From positions 1-7,453 of the forward strand of contig VEPF01000464.1 of the NCBI GenBank assembly GCA_012027055.1: 7,453 nt of DNA. The letters are read 5' to 3'. Every line of letters begins with the position of its first letter. The first letter of the stretch is position 1. The notes under the pieces were generated by a model, which searched no databases, was not told where the DNA came from, and saw only the letters and a list, made by a program, of their open reading frames with translations. This DNA is from Gemmatimonadota bacterium. Its GTDB lineage: Bacteria; Gemmatimonadota; Gemmatimonadetes; Longimicrobiales; RSA9. This document shows positions 1 through 5,425 of the stretch, in pieces. The position numbers were made by a program, and so were the translations under genes.

Positions 1-294
1 GCCACGCTCGGCTCGCGCATCGAGGTGGTCAACCGCTTCGGCTCGTGCTTCTACGGCTCCATCCTGGGCGGCTTCCTGCTCGCCATGGTGCCGTTCGCGC
101 GACCCTGGAGCGCTTTCCTCGGCCTGCTGGGCGGCATGGGCGCCGTGGCCGCCGTCAGCTTCCTGGCACCTGACGTGTCCTTCCTCTGGCACAACGTGGT
201 GGGGGCGCTCACGGTCCTGGCGGTCGGCACCCTTTCGAGTGGCCTGGAGAACGCGCTGCGGCCACCGCGCCGGAACGCGCCCGCCGCACCCTGA
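1..294 (+). CDS. Sodium:solute symporter family protein, C-terminal end (partial)
   Basis: The window opens inside this gene; 97 C-terminal residues are visible in frame from base 1 to a TGA stop at 292-294. It looks like the end of a sodium:solute symporter (SSS/SLC5 family), an inner-membrane transporter that couples solute uptake to the Na+ gradient. The motif VNRFGS followed by FYGSILGGFLLA is typical of the last helices of this family. Three hydrophobic stretches follow: around FYGSILGGFLLAMV, FLGLLGGMGAVAAVSFLA, and NVVGALTVLAVGTL preceded by FLWHN. The tail is short, Arg/Pro/Ala-rich and probably cytoplasmic. The substrate cannot be inferred from this fragment. A TPR gene follows 70 bp downstream on the same strand and may be cotranscribed. 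Family assignment is fairly secure; the rest of the gene lies outside the window. Confidence 0.75.
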   Translation, partial: ATLGSRIEVVNRFGSCFYGSILGGFLLAMVPFARPWSAFLGLLGGMGAVAAVSFLAPDVSFLWHNVVGALTVLAVGTLSSGLENALRPPRRNAPAAP

Positions 295-367
295 ACCGCG
301 CCGGGCGAGCGCGCCCCGATTGCCTGCCGGTCCACGGCCCGTCCGGGCCCCCGACGGAGTGCGCGTG

Positions 368-688
368 ATGAGCGCCGACCGAGTCGAAAGCCTGCGCCGC
401 CTGCTCGAGCGCAACCCGCGGGACCCGCGCCCGCGCCTCGGGCTCGCCATGGAATACGAGAAGCTCGGCCGCTGGGAAGACGTGGTCCGGGAGCTGGAGC
501 GCTACCTGGAGAATGCCGACGACCAGGGCAACGCCTGGGGCCGGCTCGGGAGCGCGCTGCGGGCGCTCGGGCGCGACGAGGCGGCCCGCGCCGCCTACCG
601 CCGCGGCATCGAGGCCGCCGGCCGGCACGGCCACTCCGGCATGGTGGAGGAGTTCGAAGAGTTGCTGGAGGACATCGAGAACGGCTAG
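368..688 (+). CDS. Small TPR-repeat protein
   Basis: A 106-residue protein made almost wholly of tetratricopeptide-like helices. One TPR unit spans about residues 20-50 (key pattern LGLAMEYEKLGRWEDVVREL) and a second about 54-87 (WGRLGSALRALGRDEAARAAY), followed by an acidic C-terminal helix rich in Glu. There is no signal peptide or membrane segment, so it is probably a cytoplasmic protein-protein interaction module; its partner is unknown. The chosen start is ATG 368, with GGAG at 356-359 placed 8 nt upstream. GTG 365, directly adjacent and in frame, is equally possible. A more upstream in-frame ATG at 239 would overlap the symporter gene and encode a low-complexity Arg/Pro stretch, so it was not used. 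The TAG stop (686-688) overlaps the stop of the convergent GxxExxY gene. Confidence 0.75.
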   Translation: MSADRVESLRRLLERNPRDPRPRLGLAMEYEKLGRWEDVVRELERYLENADDQGNAWGRLGSALRALGRDEAARAAYRRGIEAAGRHGHSGMVEEFEELLEDIENG

Positions 689-1098
689 CGGCTCTGGAGC
701 CGCCGAGGACGCCGAGCATCTTCGAAACCGAGTGCGAGACGGCGGATGCCGTCGCGGAGCAGCACGACGTTGAAGTTGATCAGCAATCCGACCGGACATC
801 CGGAGAGCTTGAGGTACGTCAGCACCTGGGCCAGGTGCACCGGGTCGATCGCGGCGACCGACTTGATCTCGACGATCACCTGCTCTTCCACCAGGAAATC
901 CACCCGGTAGGCCGATGGCAGCACGAGATCGCCGTATGTGACCGGGATCATGTGCTGTCGCTCGAATCCGAGGTCCCGTTGCTTCAACTCCTCGGTGAGA
1001 CAGAGATCGTAGGTCGATTCCAGCAGCCCCGGCCCCAGCGCCCGGTGTACGGCGAGCGCGGCGCCAATCACCGCTTCCGTGACCTCGTCCGTTTCCAC
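685..1098 (-). CDS. GxxExxY family protein (PD-(D/E)XK-like fold)
   Basis: A 137-residue protein carrying the family's namesake motif as G24-L-L-E27-S-T-Y30. The family (PDDEXK_3 type) has an unknown cellular role but resembles PD-(D/E)XK nucleases. The candidate active-site set is visible as Asp67 in the YRVDF strand, Glu77 and Lys79 in VEIKS, and a later Gln91 in the helix QVLTYLKLSG, followed by the typical GLLINFN strand at 104-110. The start is read as GTG at 1098, because GAGGG sits 6 nt upstream and the first residues ETDEVTEAVIGAA match where homologues begin. An upstream extension to 1299 would run through the gyrA leader and start. It is convergent with the TPR gene and divergent from gyrA across 185 bp. 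Its length matches the usual 120-140 residues, so it looks intact. DNA cleavage has not been shown for this family as far as I know, so nuclease activity is inference. Confidence 0.85.
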   Translation of the reverse strand: METDEVTEAVIGAALAVHRALGPGLLESTYDLCLTEELKQRDLGFERQHMIPVTYGDLVLPSAYRVDFLVEEQVIVEIKSVAAIDPVHLAQVLTYLKLSGCPVGLLINFNVVLLRDGIRRLALGFEDARRPRRLQSR

Positions 1099-1283
1099 TC
1101 CGCGCCCTCGGCGGTTAATGTCCGTTGTTCCGTTTGCCTGCCCGGCGCGATGCTGCCTGCCCGACCGGGGCAGCGGGATAGCGCGATGCGCTGATCTTGC
1201 GCATTGCCGAAGAAAAGCCGAAGTATGGAGCGCGCGCCGGCGCCAACCGGGGCCGCGCCCCCGATAGAGGAGATCGCGACAGC

Positions 1284-3797
1284 ATGGCCATACCGACACG
1301 GCGGGAGCGGGTGGTGCCTCGCCTGATCGAGGACGAGATGCGGGACTCGTTCCTCGATTACTCCATGAGCGTGATCGTGCAGCGGGCGCTGCCGGACGTG
1401 CGCGACGGGCTGAAGCCCGTACACCGGCGGATCCTGCACGCGATGAACGAGGCGGGGCTGGCGGCCGGGCGGCCGTACAAGAAGAGCGCCACGGTGGTGG
1501 GCGACGTGCTGGGCAAGTATCACCCGCACGGCGACATGGCGGTCTACGAGGCGCTCGTGCGGATGGTACAGGACTTTTCGCTGCGCTATCCGCTGGTGGA
1601 TGGCCAGGGGAACTTCGGCTCGATCGATGGCGACAACGCGGCCGCGTACCGGTACACGGAGGCGCGGCTGGCGCCGGTGGCGATGGAGCTGCTGGGGGAC
1701 ATCGAGCGCGCCACCGTCGACTTCGCTCCCAACTTCGATGACCGGCTCACGGAGCCGACGGTTCTGCCCGCGCGTTTCCCCAACCTGCTGGTCAACGGCA
1801 GCAGCGGGATCGCGGTGGGCATGGCCACCAACATCCCGCCCCACAACCTGCGCGAGATCGCGGCCGCCGTGCACCATCTGGTCCGCCACCCGGACTGCGC
1901 ACCGGACGACCTGATGCGGCACGTCCCCGGCCCGGACTTCCCGACCGGGGCCTACATCCTCGGGAAGGAGGGCATCGACGCGGCGTACCGGACCGGCCGG
2001 GGCCGGATCGTGATGCGGGCGGCGGTGCAGAAGGAGACGCGGCGGGGCGGGCGCGAGCAGCTGGTGGTGACCGCGCTGCCGTACGGGGTCTCGAAGGCGA
2101 AGGTGATCGAGCAGGTCGCGGATGTGGCGCGGAGCCGGTTGCCGGACATCTCGGACCTGCGGGACGAGTCGGACCGGGACGGGATGCGGATCGTCATCGA
2201 GCTGAAGCGGGATGCTAAGCCCGAGACCATCCTGGCCACGCTCTACAAGCAGACACACCTGCAGGCGACGTTCGGGACGATCATGCTCGCGCTCGACCAC
2301 GGCGTGCCGCGCGAGCTGAACCTGAAGGAGCTGCTGGAGCGCTTCCGCGATCATCGCCTGGATGTGATCCGGCGCCGGGCTCGTTTCGACCTGGAGAAGG
2401 CGCAGCAGCAGGCGCACATCCTGGAAGGGCTGGTGGTCGCGCTCGAGAACATCGACCTGGTGATCGCGATCATCCGCGAGTCGCGGGACGAGGCGGAGGC
2501 GGCGCGGGAGCTGCGTGCGGCGTTCGAGCTTTCGGAAGCGCAGGCGCACGCGATCCTGGAGATGCGGCTGCGGCGGCTGACCGCGCTGGAGACGGAGCAG
2601 CTGAAGGCGGAGCTGCGCGAGCTGCGCAAGCTGATCCGCGAGCTGCAGGAGCTGCTGGGCAGCCCGCAGGCCCAGCTCGAGCTGTTGCTCCGGGAGCTGG
2701 ACGAGGTGGTGAAGAAGCACGGCGACGCGCGCCGTACCACGATCGTGGCGGACGCGAACGAGCACGAGGTCGAGGACCTGGTCGCCGACGAGCAGGTGGT
2801 GATCACGCTCAGCCACCAGGCCTACATCCGGCGGGTGCCGATCGGCCTCTACCGCCGGCGGGTCTCGAGCGGCAAGGCGCTCGCGGGCATGGACAAGTAC
2901 GAGGAGGATTTCCTCGAGCACGTGTTCGTGGCCAGCACCAGTGACACGCTGGTGTTCTGCACCGAGTTCGGGCAGGCGTACGCGCTCGATGTGCGGGACG
3001 TGCCGGAAGCGAGCGCGAGCAGCCGCGGGCGCGCCCTCGCCCAGGTGCTCACGCTGGAGAAGGGCGATCGGGTCGCGGCCCTGATCCCGGTCGCGGACTT
3101 CGACCCGAACCGCTCGCTGCTCTTCCTCACGGCCAGCGGCACCGTCAAGCGCACTTCGTTGGACCAGTACGCATCGATTCGCTCCGGCGGGATCGCGGCC
3201 ATCCGGATCCAGGACGACGACTACCTGCTGGACGTCCAGCTCTCGGATGGCACCAACGACGTGGTGCTGGTGACGTCCGGCGGGCGCGCGATCCGGTTCC
3301 CGGAAACCGATGTGCCCGTCATGGGCCGGATCGCGCAGGGCGTGCGGGGCATGCAGCTGCGCAACGATGACAGCGTGATCGGCATGGTGGTGGTGCGCCG
3401 CGAGGCGACGCTGTGCACCATCACCGCGCACGGCTTCGGCAAGCGCACGCGCGTGGCGGACTACCCGGCGCAACGCCGGGGCGGCATCGGCACCATCACG
3501 CTGGACGTGAGCGAGAAGACCGGCCTCATCGTGGGCGCGAAGGAGCTGCTGGATGGGGATGAGCTGATGATCATCACGGCCAGCGGTGCGGCCATGCGGG
3601 TGAGCGCCGACGATGTGCCCATGCAGGGCCGGGCTACGCAGGGGAAGCGGCTGGTGGAAGCTTCCGTCCTGAACCCGGTGGTCGAGGTCTCGCGCGCCGC
3701 GCGCGACCAGGCGGAGGGTGCGAGCCGCGCTGCCGAGGAAGCGGCGCCGGAGCGCATCGTCGGCACCCGCCAGCAGCTCGAGCTGATCGGGGATTAG
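1284..3797 (+). CDS. gyrA: DNA gyrase subunit A
   Basis: An 837-residue type IIA topoisomerase subunit. With GyrB it forms the A2B2 gyrase that introduces negative supercoils using ATP. The N-terminal breakage-reunion domain has LDYSMSVIVQRALPDVRDGLKPVHRR (residues 24-49), the helix-turn-helix around HPHGD (80-84), and the catalytic tyrosine Tyr124 within AAYRYTEARL. A coiled-coil segment rich in Glu/Leu/Arg spans about 395-485. The C-terminal beta-pinwheel follows from about residue 510, with a GyrA box variant QRRGGIG at 730-736; this box argues for GyrA over ParC. At the quinolone-resistance positions it has Met85 and Glu89 (E. coli Ser83, Asp87). The start is ATG 1284, with AGAGGAG at 1266-1272 upstream; an open frame extending back to 1197 lacks family similarity. 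A weak possible promoter, TTGCGC at 1197-1202 with AAGTAT at 1221-1226 (18-nt spacing), lies in the leader. The TAG stop overlaps the stop of the convergent hydrolase gene. Confidence 0.96.
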   Translation: MAIPTRRERVVPRLIEDEMRDSFLDYSMSVIVQRALPDVRDGLKPVHRRILHAMNEAGLAAGRPYKKSATVVGDVLGKYHPHGDMAVYEALVRMVQDFSLRYPLVDGQGNFGSIDGDNAAAYRYTEARLAPVAMELLGDIERATVDFAPNFDDRLTEPTVLPARFPNLLVNGSSGIAVGMATNIPPHNLREIAAAVHHLVRHPDCAPDDLMRHVPGPDFPTGAYILGKEGIDAAYRTGRGRIVMRAAVQKETRRGGREQLVVTALPYGVSKAKVIEQVADVARSRLPDISDLRDESDRDGMRIVIELKRDAKPETILATLYKQTHLQATFGTIMLALDHGVPRELNLKELLERFRDHRLDVIRRRARFDLEKAQQQAHILEGLVVALENIDLVIAIIRESRDEAEAARELRAAFELSEAQAHAILEMRLRRLTALETEQLKAELRELRKLIRELQELLGSPQAQLELLLRELDEVVKKHGDARRTTIVADANEHEVEDLVADEQVVITLSHQAYIRRVPIGLYRRRVSSGKALAGMDKYEEDFLEHVFVASTSDTLVFCTEFGQAYALDVRDVPEASASSRGRALAQVLTLEKGDRVAALIPVADFDPNRSLLFLTASGTVKRTSLDQYASIRSGGIAAIRIQDDDYLLDVQLSDGTNDVVLVTSGGRAIRFPETDVPVMGRIAQGVRGMQLRNDDSVIGMVVVRREATLCTITAHGFGKRTRVADYPAQRRGGIGTITLDVSEKTGLIVGAKELLDGDELMIITASGAAMRVSADDVPMQGRATQGKRLVEASVLNPVVEVSRAARDQAEGASRAAEEAAPERIVGTRQQLELIGD

Positions 3798-4597
3798 TGC
3801 GCGCCGGGCAGCTCCGCCAGGAAGGCGTGCAGGGCGGCGTTGAAGCCGGCTTCCGCTTCCAGGTTGGAGACGTGGCCGGCACCGGGGAGCAGCTCCAGGC
3901 GCGCGCCCGGAATGTCCGCGGCCAGCTGGCGCAGCACGGCGGGCGGCGTGATCTCGTCCAGCTCCCCGCCGAGCGCCAGGGTCGGGACGCGGATGCCGGC
4001 CAGTTGCGGCTGCGCGTCCGGTCGGGACGCCAGCCCCTGCAGCGCTGCGACCAGCGTGGCGGGCGGGGTGCCCCGCATCAACTCCTCCAGACCGCGCGCG
4101 AGGGCCGGGTTTCCGGCCACGGTCGCGGGCGCGAGGAGCCGTGCGAGCATGGGCCGGACGACGTCGTCTACGCCGCGTTCCCTGGCGATTGCCACCTGGG
4201 CCGCACGCTGCCGGCGATTCTCGTCCGTGTCCGGCTCCGCGCGCGTGTCGCACAGGACCAGCGCCCGCACCCGCGCCGGGTCCAACCGGTGCAGCGCGAG
4301 CGCGCAGTAGCCGCCCATGGAGAGCCCGGCGACAACTGCCTGCTCGATGCCGAGCAATTCCAGCAGCGCCCTCACGTCCCGCGCGTGCTGTTCCATGGTG
4401 AGCGGGAGGTCTCCCGCCCGGCTCCGGCCGAAGCCGCGCAGGTCGGGTGCGATGGCACGCCACCCGGCGGGCAGCGCGCCCAGCTGCGGCTCCCAGAGGC
4501 GGCTGTCGAACGGGAAGCCGTGCAGCAGGACCAGCGGCTGGCCCGCTCCTGCCTCCCGCCAGGCCAGGCGGGTGCCGTTGATCAGCGCCTCGTGCAC
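3794..4597 (-). CDS. Alpha/beta hydrolase
   Basis: A 267-residue alpha/beta-hydrolase-fold enzyme, probably cytoplasmic as no signal peptide is seen. The complete triad is visible: nucleophile Ser93 in the elbow GLSMGG (91-96), acid Asp214 in GGELDEITPP, and His242 in GAGHVSNLE. The oxyanion-loop motif is LLHGFPFDSRLW (24-35), followed by PDLRGFGRS (51-59). The overall pattern resembles the group containing 3-oxoadipate enol-lactonases, esterases and haloperoxidase-like hydrolases; the substrate cannot be named. The chosen start is GTG 4597, which leaves a 26-bp gap after the DUF59 gene. A longer form from ATG 4675 would overlap that gene by 52 bp and add about 26 unconserved residues. The ribosome binding site is weak (AGGG-like), so translation may be coupled to the upstream gene. 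It ends in a TAA overlapping the gyrA stop. Confidence 0.88.
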   Translation of the reverse strand: MHEALINGTRLAWREAGAGQPLVLLHGFPFDSRLWEPQLGALPAGWRAIAPDLRGFGRSRAGDLPLTMEQHARDVRALLELLGIEQAVVAGLSMGGYCALALHRLDPARVRALVLCDTRAEPDTDENRRQRAAQVAIARERGVDDVVRPMLARLLAPATVAGNPALARGLEELMRGTPPATLVAALQGLASRPDAQPQLAGIRVPTLALGGELDEITPPAVLRQLAADIPGARLELLPGAGHVSNLEAEAGFNAALHAFLAELPGAH

Positions 4598-4623
4598 AGC
4601 CGTGCCGCCCTGGCCGGCGCCGC

Positions 4624-4920
4624 TCAGATCCCGAGCGAAGAACGGATGATCGGGTCCATCCGCTCGGGCGTCCACGGCGGGTTGAAGGTCAGCTCGATCT
4701 CGGCGCTCTCGACCTCCTCCATCTGCTCGATGGCGCGCCGGGCATCGTCGATGATCTGACTGGCCGCCGGACAGAACGGGGAGGTGAGCGAGATGGTGGC
4801 CTTGACGTGGCTGTCCACTACCTCCACGCCATACACCAGGCCCAGCACCACCAGGTCCAGATTGAGCTCCGGGTCCTTCACCTTCCGGAGCGCCCTGCGG
4901 ACGTCCTTTTCGGTCACCAT
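4624..4920 (-). CDS. MIP18/DUF59 family metal-sulfur cluster assembly factor
   Basis: A 98-residue single-domain protein of the MIP18 (DUF59) family, which includes SufT, PaaD N-terminal domains and eukaryotic CIA2. Members help assemble or deliver iron-sulfur clusters in the cytoplasm. Visible family features are the N-terminal KDPELNLDLVVLGLVYGV (15-32), the strand ISLTSPFCPAA with the conserved Cys50, and the C-terminal NPPWTPERM, which is close to the usual PPW(T/S)xxxM ending. The start ATG at 4920 has AGGAG 9 nt upstream. It is the first gene of a likely two-gene minus-strand operon with the alpha/beta hydrolase and is divergent from the selenoprotein gene. No suf or isc genes are visible nearby, so its partner system must be elsewhere. 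It ends in TGA, showing that UGA is a normal stop in this genome. Confidence 0.9.
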   Translation of the reverse strand: MVTEKDVRRALRKVKDPELNLDLVVLGLVYGVEVVDSHVKATISLTSPFCPAASQIIDDARRAIEQMEEVESAEIELTFNPPWTPERMDPIIRSSLGI

Positions 4921-5050
4921 GCTGCCTTGCTCCTGACCAGGTTCGTTACGCCCGCCGTGATCATGGCGAGCCGGCCGGCGCCGCGCGAGCGCCGCCGCCG
5001 TGATACCCCCGCGGCCGCGCGAAGCGCCGCAAACCCCGCTTCGGCCGCGA

Positions 5051-5080
5051 TTGACACCCGCGCGGCGCCGGGCGCACGTT
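5051..5080 (+). promoter_or_regulatory. Candidate sigma-70-type promoter for the selenoprotein-pfk genes
   Basis: A perfect TTGACA lies at 5051-5056 in the divergent intergenic region. About 18 nt further on, CACGTT at 5075-5080 is a poor -10 match that keeps only the A at position 2 and the T at position 6. A start of transcription near 5087 would leave a leader of about 35 nt before GTG 5123. The -35 box is striking in this GC-rich background, but the -10 is weak and the spacing can be read several ways, so this is only a candidate. Confidence 0.35.
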
Positions 5081-5122
5081 ACTCGCGATCCGAGCCATCA
5101 CCCGCATTTCCCGGAGGTAACG

Positions 5123-5359
5123 GTGCCCAGGCCCGCACGGGTGACGATCGAATACTGCGGCCTCTGAAACTACCGGCCCCGGGCCTCCAGTCTGGAGGCC
5201 GAGCTGCTGGCCCGCTTCCCCGGCATCAGTGTGGAGCTGATCGAATCGGGGGGCGGGGTATTCGAGGTGACCTGCGACGGCGAGCTCGTGTACTCCAAGC
5301 GGGCGACCGGACGCCACGCCCTGCCCGGAGAAGTCGTGAGCCGCATCGCCGGTCGCTGA
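5123..5359 (+). CDS. SelW/Rdx-family selenoprotein with in-frame UGA (Sec15)
   Basis: Read with TGA 5165-5167 as selenocysteine, this gives a 78-residue thioredoxin-like Rdx (SelT/SelW/SelH) family protein. The redox motif is Cys12-Gly-Leu-Sec15 directly after the first strand (VTIEY), exactly where the family has CxxU or CxxC. NYRPRASSLEAELLARFPG follows, then ESGGGVFEVTCDGELVYSKR (about 42-61) and a TGRH segment; these are the family's most conserved regions. The likely role is a small cytoplasmic thiol/selenol oxidoreductase; the partner is unknown. The start GTG 5123 has GGAGG at 5113-5117, 5 nt upstream. GTG 5141 is in frame but lacks a ribosome binding site. No other stop occurs before the TGA at 5357-5359. 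The pfk gene begins 66 bp downstream, so the two are probably cotranscribed. A SECIS-like hairpin follows the UGA. The alternative is a pseudogene or a base error of TGC or TGT, but conservation continues past the UGA. Confidence 0.88.
5182..5200 (+). promoter_or_regulatory. Bacterial SECIS-like hairpin
   Basis: Inside the selenoprotein gene, bases 5182-5189 pair perfectly with 5193-5200, an 8-bp stem closing a GUC triloop. The alternative is a 7-bp stem with an AGUCU pentaloop. The stem begins 14 nt after the UGA and the apical loop lies about 21-22 nt after it. Bacterial SECIS elements bind SelB just downstream of the UGA and usually have a short apical loop with a G in the first two positions, often as GU; both readings satisfy this. 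Unlike E. coli fdhF, I see no bulged U in the upper stem, and the lower stem is not clear. Confidence 0.75.
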
Positions 5360-5377
5360 CCGCTGACCGCGACCGTG

Positions 5378-5397
5378 GCGGCGGGGTACCCCGCCGC
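5378..5397 (+). repeat. 20-bp perfect palindrome between selenoprotein gene and pfk
   Basis: Bases 5378-5397 form a perfect palindrome: GCGGCGGGG, a central TA, and the exact reverse complement. As RNA it can fold into an 8-bp GC stem with a GUAC tetraloop. It sits 18 nt after the selenoprotein stop and 28 nt before the pfk ATG. No T-run follows, so it is not a classical intrinsic terminator. It could be an mRNA-stabilising or attenuating hairpin, or a dimeric operator. Confidence 0.5.
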
Positions 5398-5425
5398 TGC
5401 GGAGACCATCGCTACTGGGGACAAC

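Noticed and set aside
1197..1283. Upstream extension of the gyrA frame
   Set aside because: The extra 29 residues are basic and unlike GyrA N-termini; ATG 1284 has AGAGGAG upstream and begins at the usual family position.
1068..4463. 1131-codon open frame antisense to gyrA and part of the hydrolase gene
   Set aside because: Its translation is low-complexity Arg/His/Ala/Pro sequence with no domain, and it lies opposite an unmistakable gyrA. High GC at third codon positions keeps antisense frames open.
4597..4675. Longer alpha/beta hydrolase starting at ATG 4675
   Set aside because: It would overlap the DUF59 gene by 52 bp and add residues without family similarity; GTG 4597 just before the conserved first strand fits better.
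5165..5167. TGA as a true nonsense mutation making the SelW-like gene a pseudogene
   Set aside because: The UGA is exactly at the family's Sec/Cys site, similarity continues intact to the normal end, a strong ribosome binding site is kept and a SECIS-like hairpin follows. A base error cannot be fully excluded without reads.
5354..5370. Tandem repeat of CGCTGAC at the selenoprotein stop codon
   Set aside because: Only two exact 7-bp copies plus a partial third; this is too short to distinguish from chance or local slippage.
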